Shown here: positions 34,101 to 41,004 of the stretch, in pieces | Position numbering within the stretch: position 1 is the stretch's first letter | Layout: the number at the start of each line of letters is the position of its first letter | NCBI GenBank assembly: GCA_029881995.1 | Contig: JAOULO010000002.1 | Coordinates: 62,001 to 126,000, forward strand | Direction: 5' to 3' | DNA from: Gammaproteobacteria bacterium | GTDB lineage: Bacteria; Pseudomonadota; Gammaproteobacteria; UBA6429; Thiohalophilaceae | DNA length: 64,000 bases | The notes under the pieces: generated by a model | What the model saw: the letters and a program-made list of their open reading frames with translations, nothing else | What the model was told of the DNA's origin: nothing | The model's database searches: none | Translations under genes and position numbers: made by a program

Positions 34101-34813
34101 TGACCGATGCTGAAGTTCAGGCCATCGCTGATGCCATTTCGTCGACTGGAGGAGGTACAGGTGGTGGCACTGGCGGAGGCACTGGCGGAGGCACTGGCGG
34201 AGGCACTGGTGGTGGAACCGGAGGTACCTTCGATGGTGATCAGCTATATGCCGATAACTGTGCCGGTTGTCATGGCAATGCTCCTGGCACCAAGGCGGGT
34301 CGTACTCAGGCCGATATCCTGGCTGCTATCCAGAACGTACCTTCCATGAATGGTCTGGGTAATCTGTCGGCTGCTGAAGTGCAGGCGATTGCCGATGCGA
34401 TAGGTGGTGGTACAACTACAACTCCGACAACTCCAGAAGAGTTATATAATGCCTATTGTCTGGCCTGTCATGGTTCAGAAGGTAATGGAGGCACTGAGGA
34501 GGCTGTCAGAGGGTCATCGTCGGCAGACATATCCGATGCCATTAACAAAGAAACCGAAATGACCTACCTGAAAAACATGCTAAGTGATAGCGAAATTAGC
34601 GCCATTGCTGAATATCTGGGTGGTAACAGGCAGGAATCACGGCCCTCTCAGTCGAGTAGCAGAGAGGAGTCAGATAATAGACGTGCCTGGTGGCAACGCC
34701 TGTTCGGTGGCAATATGAATGGCTCAGGCGGTGCAGGTGCGTTTGGTGTAATGGAGTTATTTATCCTTATGATGGTATTACTTGGTCGGTTGGGTATTCG
34801 TAAGTTTAATTAA
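31136..34813 (+). CDS. Giant 12-haem surface cytochrome with PKD domains and GlyGly-CTERM-like anchor
   Basis: 1225 residues. The ATG at 31136, with GGGGG 6 bases upstream, gives a clean signal peptide (LSFSSAQA). Order: a haem-bearing first domain (VACNACHSGG) resembling Reeler or choice-of-anchor V domains; repeated single-haem cytochrome c domains of about 70-90 residues (YADNCAGCHGNAPGTKAGRT, also YCGSCHGADGSGG type); two PKD domains (FDGSASSDIDGTI, WDFGDGNT). Eleven further CXXCH motifs make 12 in all. Gly/Thr linkers (GTGG repeats) separate the later domains. The end, GSGGAGAFGVMELFILMM then GRLGIRKFN, looks like a GlyGly-CTERM sorting signal cut by rhombosortase. It is probably a surface-displayed electron relay or adhesin, with its own promoter and terminator. 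Confidence 0.85.
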   Translation: MKYLGHILITATIMVLSFSSAQAFNYGKIDASKGVACNACHSGGIAPTVTLTGPETVTPGTVNRYTLTLSGGQQNQGGMNVSATDGSLFVVSPGLWKTNNQIHHNNPAVANANGVISWEFDWQAPTTDSTSVIYAAGLSTDNSASEAGDAATTVSLTVTVGAGGDGNPPAETGETLYVDNCQSCHLAAPGTKAGRSAALIQQAIDDNAGTVMGSLSFLSPTQVQLIADFLAGDPNAPQAPVANPGGPYTAALGDQILFDGSASSDIDGTITNYEWDFGDGNTATGANPAHTYAAVGTYTVQLKVTDNSGMTHTASTTANVAEGTPPDPVYDGVALYTANCSACHSPLVSSTKAGRNAAQIQNAINNNIGGMGAQNLGLINLIPAEVDAIALALGGGSSQTPPTANPGSGYSGVINTPVQFDGSASSDIDGTIAQYAWDFGDNNIGSGVSPTHTYVTTGLFTVTLTVTDNDGLTHTATTTANIGSGTPPPPVLDGLALYGTNCSNCHGAAPGTKAGRSANDIALAITNVPAMNSISLTTEELTAIADAIANGGPPATDGKGLYNSYCASCHGAGGEGGTEEAVTGESAKSIIDAIDEENEMKYLDALLSSEQIDLIADYLNGETGSNDTVTVTKKSQYDLYCGACHGAEGKGGAEEGVRGESVSGINKAITEETEMNYLSNLGDNIVQAISDYLNGDNDGTIEIPAPTGPVDGLALYGNYCSGCHGAAPGTKAGRTQADILTAIQNVPSMNGLGNMSAAEVQAIADAIATTGGGGTGGGGTGGGTGGTPDGNQLYADNCAGCHGNAPGTKAGRTQADILAAIQNVPSMNGLGNLSAGEVQAIADAIATTGGGNTPAPTSPEGLYVSYCGSCHGADGSGGLYEGVLGATAGEIRDAINNEADMNYLQALLADSTIDLIAQYLSGDGDGGTGGGTGGGTGGGTGGGSPDGNQLYADNCAGCHGNAPGTKAGSTQANILAAIQNVPSMNGISLTDAEVQAIADAISSTGGGTGGGTGGGTGGGTGGGTGGGTGGTFDGDQLYADNCAGCHGNAPGTKAGRTQADILAAIQNVPSMNGLGNLSAAEVQAIADAIGGGTTTTPTTPEELYNAYCLACHGSEGNGGTEEAVRGSSSADISDAINKETEMTYLKNMLSDSEISAIAEYLGGNRQESRPSQSSSREESDNRRAWWQRLFGGNMNGSGGAGAFGVMELFILMMVLLGRLGIRKFN
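34150..34226 (+). repeat. 12-base minisatellite inside the giant cytochrome gene
   Basis: Tandem copies of GGCACTGGCGGA (and GGT/GGA variants) encode a Gly-Thr-Gly-Gly linker. Shorter tracts of the same unit occur near 33450-33495 and 33915-33965. Copy number can change by slippage in multiples of 12 bases without a frameshift, so linker length is likely to vary between strains. Confidence 0.85.
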
Positions 34814-34844
34814 ACCCGCTCAATCGGATAATAGCTCCAGTAGT

Positions 34845-34873
34845 AAGGGAGGGTTGTCAAACCCTCCCTTTTT
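34845..34873 (+). terminator. Rho-independent terminator after the giant cytochrome gene
   Basis: An 11-base-pair stem, AAGGGAGGGTT with AACCCTCCCTT, around a 4-base loop and followed by TTT. It separates the cytochrome gene from the orphan atpC-like gene 31 bases downstream. Confidence 0.88.
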
Positions 34874-34903
34874 CATTCACGTTATATTTGCTATGGTTTA
34901 CTC

Positions 34904-35299
34904 ATGGCCTTACAAATGCATGTTGATGTGGTCTCGGCGGAACGATCTATTTTTACGGGTCTGGTTGAGCAACTGCATATCAGAGGAGAGATGGGGGAGT
35001 TAGGTATCTATCCTCGTCACTCACCCTTATTCACCAAAATCAATCCTGGTCTTTTGCGACTTGTTCTCTCAAATGGACAACAGGAGGCTTACTTTATTTC
35101 ATCTGGTTTTCTGGAAGTTCAGCCCCACGTCGTTACTGTACTCGCTGACACCGTCATTCGTTCTGAGGAACTGGATGCAGCAGCGGCACAAGCTGCCAGG
35201 GAGATTGAGCAGTTTGAGGGGAAAAAACGTCAGTTCGATAAGGAGCTGGCCCTGAACATTGCCCTGATCCGGGCCCTGGATGAAGTCAAAAGGGCCTGA
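34904..35299 (+). CDS. Orphan F-type ATP synthase epsilon-subunit homologue
   Basis: 131 residues matching AtpC over its length: an N-terminal ten-stranded sandwich (MHVDVVSAERSIFTGLVEQL, then GELGIYPRHSPLFTKINPG, then AYFISSGFLEVQPHVVTVLAD) and a C-terminal helical pair (LDAAAAQAAREIEQFEGKK). The epsilon subunit couples rotation in F1Fo and can lock the enzyme against ATP hydrolysis. No other atp gene is nearby; here it sits between two multihaem cytochrome units. It could be the only atpC moved out of the operon, or a second copy used under special conditions, or part of an N-ATPase-like set elsewhere. The ribosome site is weak. Confidence 0.85.
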   Translation: MALQMHVDVVSAERSIFTGLVEQLHIRGEMGELGIYPRHSPLFTKINPGLLRLVLSNGQQEAYFISSGFLEVQPHVVTVLADTVIRSEELDAAAAQAAREIEQFEGKKRQFDKELALNIALIRALDEVKRA

Positions 35300-35394
35300 G
35301 CTGTTTCGAGAACTGGTTTTAAAATAACCAATATCCACAACTATAAAGAAGTTATATACTAGCTTTCCTCAGGGGTTGGAATGCTAGTGTAAGT

Positions 35395-36219
35395 ATGTCG
35401 CATTTTATCTTTTTTATTCTCATAACTGGTTTGTTGGGTTTTGGCTGGCTTACCCGGCATGAGAGCTATTTGTCGCCTGAAACTGGGCCGGGTTACTATT
35501 TTGGCATTATTGGTGGCAGCATGATGCTCTTGCTCAGCCTGTATTCCTTCCGCAAGAAATTCCGATTTATGCGTAACTGGGGAGCGATAAAGTACTGGTT
35601 TTCCTCACATATGTTGATGGGGGTTCTGGGGCCGGTATTTATCCTGTTTCACTCTAATTTTTCCTTTGGATCGACCAATAGCACCATGGCATTGATGGCG
35701 ATGCTGATCGTGGCCGGAAGTGGACTGGTTGGGCGCTATTTTTACAAGAAGATCCATTATGGGCTCTACGGCCGTCATGCGTCTCTGACTGAATTGAAGG
35801 ATATGGTGAAACTCAATAAGGGCCAGATTGGAAAGAATCTAAAGCTACGTAGTCAGTCGGTACAAAAGCTATCCAGATTTGAAAAGCTGAGTCTACACAA
35901 TACTGGACTCATTCTAAGTATTCTACGATTGCCAGTTGTGACCCTGTTATCACATTGGGTCTATTTCAGTGTTGCTAGGGAACTAAATCTGCTCCTTAAG
36001 CGTTATAGAGCTAAACAGGCAATGGATGGAGAGATTTACCGGAAGTCACGGAAGGTGGCCAGGCAACAACTCAAGGCCTATGTCTCCAGTGTAAATCAGC
36101 TATCGGGTTTTACGGCCTATGTAAAATTGTTCTCGATCTGGCATCACTTACACCTGCCTTTGTTTATCGTTCTTATTTTTACCGGGGTTGTCCACGTTGT
36201 CGTGGTACATATTTACTAA
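35395..36219 (+). CDS. Polytopic membrane protein, candidate b-type haem protein
   Basis: 274 residues with helices near residues 2-20, 35-52, 66-88 and 95-112, a long basic cytosolic domain (about 115-235) and a last helix (FIVLIFTGVVHVVVVH). Histidines at helix ends (WFSSHML, LFHSNFSF, WHHLHLP, GVVHVVVVH) could bind two b-haems, in the manner of ferric-reductase-like or cytochrome b561-type proteins. It lies 3 bases before the 21-haem cytochrome gene, so the two are almost certainly co-expressed. It may feed electrons from the membrane or the cytosol into that cytochrome. The family is not firmly recognised. Confidence 0.65.
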   Translation: MSHFIFFILITGLLGFGWLTRHESYLSPETGPGYYFGIIGGSMMLLLSLYSFRKKFRFMRNWGAIKYWFSSHMLMGVLGPVFILFHSNFSFGSTNSTMALMAMLIVAGSGLVGRYFYKKIHYGLYGRHASLTELKDMVKLNKGQIGKNLKLRSQSVQKLSRFEKLSLHNTGLILSILRLPVVTLLSHWVYFSVARELNLLLKRYRAKQAMDGEIYRKSRKVARQQLKAYVSSVNQLSGFTAYVKLFSIWHHLHLPLFIVLIFTGVVHVVVVHIY

Positions 36220-36222
36220 AAG

Positions 36223-37806
36223 ATGCAATGGCAGTTTAAAAGGATGTTCATCAGGATCGTAATGGTTATGCTGGCATTATCATTTTCACAAACTGGATCG
36301 GCGAATTCGCTGGAATCATTGGTAATGCCTGGGCCGGTAATAGAAGGGCATAAGAAATACGAAAAAATATGTAAGAACTGCCATTCAGTATTTAGTAAGG
36401 ATACTCAGGATAAACTATGTGCGGATTGTCATAAGAATATTGCCAAAGATATCAAACTAAAAAAAGGTTATCACGGTCGGCAGAAACTGGGGAAGTGTAA
36501 AAACTGCCATACCGAGCACAAGGGCAGAAATGAAGATATCGTTAAATTTAACATCACACTATTTAATCACCAGTTAACAGATTTTAAACTTACTGGACAA
36601 CACGCCAATGTTGATTGTAAGCAGTGCCATGAAAAGGGGAAAAAATATCATAAGACGCCATCACTCTGCTCAAGTTGTCATAAAGAAGAGAATCCTCATA
36701 AAGCTGACCGCCTGATGTTGAAAAAGAAAAAGCTCGAATGCCATGCTTGTCACACGGCAAAGGGGTGGAGTGTTATCCAGTTTAATCATAGCAAAACAAA
36801 ATTCAAACTGCTTGGCAAGCACAAGCAGGTTAACTGTAATAATTGCCATCCAGACGACAAGTATCAGAAAACACCCAGAACGTGTCAGTCTTGCCACAAG
36901 TTTGATGATGTGCATGGCAGAAAAAAAGGGCAGACCTGTAGTAAATGCCATAATGCCAGAGGCTGGAAGGAATTGAAGTTTAATCATGATAAAGAAACTA
37001 AATTTCCGTTAAAGGGGAAGCATAAACAACTGAAATGCAATGACTGCCATAAGAAAGATCCCTATAAATACGAAATCGAAAAACACTGTATTAGTTGCCA
37101 CGGCTCTGATGATGGTCATCGGGGCAGGTTTGGTGATGAATGTAATAAATGCCATGGTTTCGATAGGTGGGACAAGTCTTCTTTTGATCATGATAAGGAC
37201 ACAAAATTCAGGTTAAAAGGCCGACATTCAAAACTGGCCTGCGAAGATTGTCATACTACAAATGCATATAAAGATAAAAACAGGAAGCCCTGTTATACAT
37301 GCCATAAAAAAGATGATGCGCATAGAAGTCAGCAGGGCAAGAAGTGTAATGATTGTCATAACGAACATGACTGGAGAAAAAATGTCAGATTTGATCACGA
37401 TTTGACATCATTTCCTTTGCTGGGAATGCATGCAAGCCTGTCTTGTGAAGAATGTCATATCAAAAGCACATACAAGGACACGGACTCAAAATGTAATGAT
37501 TGTCATAAGAAGGATGACGTTCATAAAGGAAAGTTAGGGATTAATTGTCAACTCTGCCATAACGTTAACAACTGGCAGGCATGGCGTTTTAACCATGATC
37601 GACAGACTAAATTCAAATTAGATGGCAAGCATAAAGATATTCATTGCCATGAATGTCATCGCAATGCTGTGGTGGAAGTGAAAAATGAATTGAGTGCCTG
37701 TAATGACTGTCATGCAGCAGATGATGTACATAATGGCCAGTTTGGAAGGGACTGTGCACGATGCCATTCCACAAAAACGTTCAAAAATGCCAGGATAAGG
37801 AAATAA
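36223..37806 (+). CDS. 21-haem c-type cytochrome of repeating three-haem units
   Basis: 527 residues with a signal peptide (MLALSFSQTGSA) and 21 CXXCH motifs, one haem per 24 residues of mature protein. From about residue 100 a unit of roughly 65-70 residues recurs: GxxCxxCHNxxxW, FxHDxxTKFxLxGKH, LxCxxCH, YKxxxxxCxxCHKKDDxH. Each unit carries three haems and an invariant DDxH histidine that could be a distal ligand. The regular spacing implies a rod-like stack of haems. It is very lysine-rich, so the protein should be strongly positive and bind acidic partners or surfaces. It lies in an operon with the membrane b-type candidate upstream and a 15-haem protein downstream. Confidence 0.87.
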   Translation: MQWQFKRMFIRIVMVMLALSFSQTGSANSLESLVMPGPVIEGHKKYEKICKNCHSVFSKDTQDKLCADCHKNIAKDIKLKKGYHGRQKLGKCKNCHTEHKGRNEDIVKFNITLFNHQLTDFKLTGQHANVDCKQCHEKGKKYHKTPSLCSSCHKEENPHKADRLMLKKKKLECHACHTAKGWSVIQFNHSKTKFKLLGKHKQVNCNNCHPDDKYQKTPRTCQSCHKFDDVHGRKKGQTCSKCHNARGWKELKFNHDKETKFPLKGKHKQLKCNDCHKKDPYKYEIEKHCISCHGSDDGHRGRFGDECNKCHGFDRWDKSSFDHDKDTKFRLKGRHSKLACEDCHTTNAYKDKNRKPCYTCHKKDDAHRSQQGKKCNDCHNEHDWRKNVRFDHDLTSFPLLGMHASLSCEECHIKSTYKDTDSKCNDCHKKDDVHKGKLGINCQLCHNVNNWQAWRFNHDRQTKFKLDGKHKDIHCHECHRNAVVEVKNELSACNDCHAADDVHNGQFGRDCARCHSTKTFKNARIRK

Positions 37807-37816
37807 GGGAACGGCG

Positions 37817-38968
37817 ATGCTTTCAGTCAATGAAAAAAGGTTTTTAATATTGCTGATTGTCGTGCTGGTAATCTGTTTTTATACATTACCGACAAGCTAT
37901 GCCAGACCCTCTATGGCATCCGATTTTAATCATGATGCAACTGGGTTTCCATTATCTGGCCCTCATAGGGTGCTTGAATGTAATGAGTGTCACATCAGAG
38001 GAATATTTAAGGGGTTGCCACGACGTTGCATTGAATGTCATGACCGAGGTAGTCTGATTGGCTCATCACAGAAACCACTGAATCATATTGTTACTAATGA
38101 GGATTGTGAGTCCTGTCATTCTGGACAGACCTGGACGGTGACCATGTTTGATCATGCAGGCGTATCAGGTGTCTGTATTAAATGCCACAATAATATTCAC
38201 CAAACTGGAAAACATACAGGACATGTAGCCAGTTCTAATAACTGTGATAACTGTCACCTGACTGTAGCATGGATTCCAGCCAGGTTTGATCATAATAACC
38301 TTATTGGTACCTGTTATTCATGCCATAACGGAGTACAGGCTACGGGCAAACATCCAACCCATGTTTCAAGTGGGAATAACTGTGGTGAGTGCCATAGTAC
38401 AATCGCCTGGATTCCAGCCAGATATGACCATACTGGTATATCTACTAACTGTTATAGCTGCCATAACGGGATAATAGCAACTGGAAAGCATGCTCGACAT
38501 ATCAGTAGTAGTAATCTGTGTGAAGATTGCCATAGGACAACGGCCTGGGTCCCGGCCGGTTTTGACCATACTGGTATTAGCTCAAATTGTTATTCTTGCC
38601 ACGATAGTGTTAAAGCTACGGGCAAGCATGGTACACACATTGCCAGCAATAATGTGTGTGAAGATTGTCACAGGACGACAGGCTGGACACCGGCCGGTTT
38701 TGACCATTCCAATATCATCTCTAACTGTTATTCCTGTCATAACGGGGTTAAGGCAACGGGCAAGCATCCTCAACACATCACTCCAGCCAGCAATATCTGT
38801 GAAAGTTGCCATGGTAAGAGTCGTTGGTATCCGGCTAATTATTCACACAGTTCAATAGTGACAGGCTGTTATAACTGTCATAACAATATCAGAGATGAAG
38901 GTAAGGACAAGGAACATCCGCCAAGCAGTAATTCTTGCGAGTCCTGTCATACTACCAAAAGCTGGTAA
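37817..38968 (+). CDS. 15-haem c-type cytochrome of repeating two-haem units
   Basis: 383 residues with a signal peptide (LVICFYTLPTSYA) and 15 CXXCH motifs. From about residue 95 a 43-residue unit with two haems recurs at least five times: FDHTGISxNCYSCHNG, ATGKHxxHI, SSNxCEDCHRTTAWxPAG. Each unit contributes a GKHxxH histidine pair, suited to distal ligation. The copies are nearly identical, so the array was recently amplified. The first part (FNHDATGFPLSGPHRVLECNE) matches the unit of the 21-haem neighbour, so the two proteins share ancestry. It starts 10 bases after the 21-haem gene and ends 26 bases before the barrel gene. Confidence 0.87.
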   Translation: MLSVNEKRFLILLIVVLVICFYTLPTSYARPSMASDFNHDATGFPLSGPHRVLECNECHIRGIFKGLPRRCIECHDRGSLIGSSQKPLNHIVTNEDCESCHSGQTWTVTMFDHAGVSGVCIKCHNNIHQTGKHTGHVASSNNCDNCHLTVAWIPARFDHNNLIGTCYSCHNGVQATGKHPTHVSSGNNCGECHSTIAWIPARYDHTGISTNCYSCHNGIIATGKHARHISSSNLCEDCHRTTAWVPAGFDHTGISSNCYSCHDSVKATGKHGTHIASNNVCEDCHRTTGWTPAGFDHSNIISNCYSCHNGVKATGKHPQHITPASNICESCHGKSRWYPANYSHSSIVTGCYNCHNNIRDEGKDKEHPPSSNSCESCHTTKSW

Positions 38969-38994
38969 TGCATATTAACTATTAATTTCATGTT

Positions 38995-41004
38995 ATGAAG
39001 TCTGAAATTTTTAAAAAATGGGTGTGGAATTGTATATTGCTTACAGGGCTTATATTTTTTTCGGTTGATATTTATTCAAAAGAAAATCTAACCGATTTTC
39101 GGTATGTGATAAACCTCGGTTTGTCAGAAGATAAGATAAGAGTGTCTGGAGAACATTTGCCAGAAGGTCTTGTTGTTTATCATATAAAAGTTCGGCAGGC
39201 AGATAAAATCAAATATCGAACCAGGCTTGGATTCTTTCAAAGTCGAAGTGGGGCCATGAAACAGCTTGGTCAGATAAAAAAGATATATCCTCGTGCCTGG
39301 CTGGATACAACAAAAAAATACGATCTTTCCATCAGAGAAAAATGGTTTGGCAATAAGACAGTGAAACCATCGAAGACCTTTGCCAATACCTCAGTTCTAT
39401 TGACAGGCAAAGAAACGGAAGAGCTTATGGAAAAGGCCAGGAGATTAGTTGCTGAACAGAAGTATGCAGAGGCGATTAAAGTATATACAAAAGTATTATC
39501 ACGCGGCGATCGAAAACTCAGAATGGATGCGCAGGAATACCTGGGTGTTACACGCGAAAAAAACGGTCAATATGCCCATGCCAAGGCTGAATATCAGGAA
39601 TACTTGCGTAAATACCCAACTTCGGATGGTGCAGAGCGCGTAAAAATGCGCCTTGACAATATGTTGCTGGCAAATGCCAAACCCCGCCACAAATTAGCTA
39701 ATAAAAAATTTAAGACAAAAACAGAATGGATTAACTATGGTTATTTTACTGAGTTTTATCGAAAGGATACGTTTTCTCAGAATGGAGTTGAAAATGAACG
39801 ATCTTCATTATCAACAGCACTGGGTTTTTTCTCACGACGAAAAAGTGACTCAAGTGACATTAAGCTGGAGCTAACCGGGAGCCATTTGCATGATCTGGAC
39901 AATGAAGACAAAAACCGCAAACGTCTGAACTCATTTTTTATCGATTATAGTAATCGACCAAAATCAACCAGTTTCCGTTTAGGCCGACAAAGTCATACAC
40001 GTTCAGGCGTATTGGGGAGAATGGACGGTCTCTGGGCAGATTATCAATTCGATTCCCAGTGGAAATTCAATGTGGTAGCGGGTTATCCGGTTAATTTGTT
40101 CGAAACAAACAGGATTGATGATACAAAAAAATTCTATGGCTACAGTCTCGATATAGGTCCATTCAATAAATATTGGGATTTCAACCTTTTTTCGATAGAG
40201 CAGGAAGTCAGTGGGCTGCAGGACAGAAAAGCTGTTGGAGGCGAAATACGTTATGTAAGTCCAAAAGGCGTTTTTTTTACACTAGTTGATTATGACACCT
40301 ACTTTGAGGGGCTTAACAAGGTTTATGTAATTTCCAATATCTATTTCAAAAGTGGGGCATCCCTCAATATGACTTATGATAAAGGAAAATCACCTTATCT
40401 ATTAAGCACAAATGCCTTGCAGGGGCAGCCGTTTAGCTCAATTGAGGAAATGCGCAATAATTTTACAGAGCAGGAAATCAAGCAGATTGCCATTGACCGA
40501 ACTTCAGAGGTCACAACTTACACCATTAATGGAACTATACCACTGAGTAAAAAAATAAATTTGAATATGGATGTGACCATGAGTAATTTATCTGGAACAC
40601 CATCATCAGCAGGAATTACTGGTACCGATCCTACCGGCGATGAGTATTTTTATGGTGCTCAACTTATTGGAATCGGAGTTTTTGGAAAAAATGATACGCT
40701 GGTGATGGGAGTTCGCTATTCAGATACTCATTCCTATGAACGAACAGCCTATACCTTGAGTGAACGGATTTTATGGAATAATACATGGCGCTCAAAATTT
40801 GGTATTTACTATGACACCACGGATAAAACCAATGGAGCCCATGTGAAAACCACCCGGCCATCAATAGGCATAGATTATATACATTCACGGTCTTTGCGTC
40901 TGGAGGCTGAAATACAACACTCTCAATCAACGGAAAGTGGCGATACCTTACCGTCTGAGACTGAGGGTACGTTTTTCAGTGCCGGGTTAATTTATGACTT
41001 TTAA
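38995..41004 (+). CDS. SPOR/TPR outer-membrane beta-barrel protein
   Basis: 669 residues: a signal helix (ILLTGLIFFSVDIYS); a segment like a SPOR domain near residues 60-100 (YRTRLGFFQSRSGAM, then YPRAWL); TPR-type helices near 140-225 (ARRLVAEQKYAEAIKVYTKV, YPTSDGAERVKMRLD); then a long barrel region of amphipathic strands ending in phenylalanine (SAGLIYDF). No haem motif. Periplasmic TPRs fused to a barrel are known from polysaccharide and cellulose secretion porins, so a plain secretion role is possible. Its position as last gene after the 21- and 15-haem cytochromes suggests an outer-membrane partner for those, with TPRs docking the cytochromes. It overlaps the convergent ankyrin gene by 4 bases. 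Confidence 0.75.
   Translation: MKSEIFKKWVWNCILLTGLIFFSVDIYSKENLTDFRYVINLGLSEDKIRVSGEHLPEGLVVYHIKVRQADKIKYRTRLGFFQSRSGAMKQLGQIKKIYPRAWLDTTKKYDLSIREKWFGNKTVKPSKTFANTSVLLTGKETEELMEKARRLVAEQKYAEAIKVYTKVLSRGDRKLRMDAQEYLGVTREKNGQYAHAKAEYQEYLRKYPTSDGAERVKMRLDNMLLANAKPRHKLANKKFKTKTEWINYGYFTEFYRKDTFSQNGVENERSSLSTALGFFSRRKSDSSDIKLELTGSHLHDLDNEDKNRKRLNSFFIDYSNRPKSTSFRLGRQSHTRSGVLGRMDGLWADYQFDSQWKFNVVAGYPVNLFETNRIDDTKKFYGYSLDIGPFNKYWDFNLFSIEQEVSGLQDRKAVGGEIRYVSPKGVFFTLVDYDTYFEGLNKVYVISNIYFKSGASLNMTYDKGKSPYLLSTNALQGQPFSSIEEMRNNFTEQEIKQIAIDRTSEVTTYTINGTIPLSKKINLNMDVTMSNLSGTPSSAGITGTDPTGDEYFYGAQLIGIGVFGKNDTLVMGVRYSDTHSYERTAYTLSERILWNNTWRSKFGIYYDTTDKTNGAHVKTTRPSIGIDYIHSRSLRLEAEIQHSQSTESGDTLPSETEGTFFSAGLIYDF

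Noticed and set aside
34150-34226. Regular repeats as a CRISPR array
   Set aside because: The 12-base units are contiguous without spacers and encode a Gly-Thr linker in frame.
33384-34349. Several plus-strand ORFs in another frame of the giant cytochrome gene
   Set aside because: They arise from the repetitive coding sequence, have no ribosome sites and repeat each other because the real frame repeats.
36670-38812. Antisense ORFs across the 21- and 15-haem genes
   Set aside because: They are shadows of the CXXCH repeats; their translations lack domain signals and start context.
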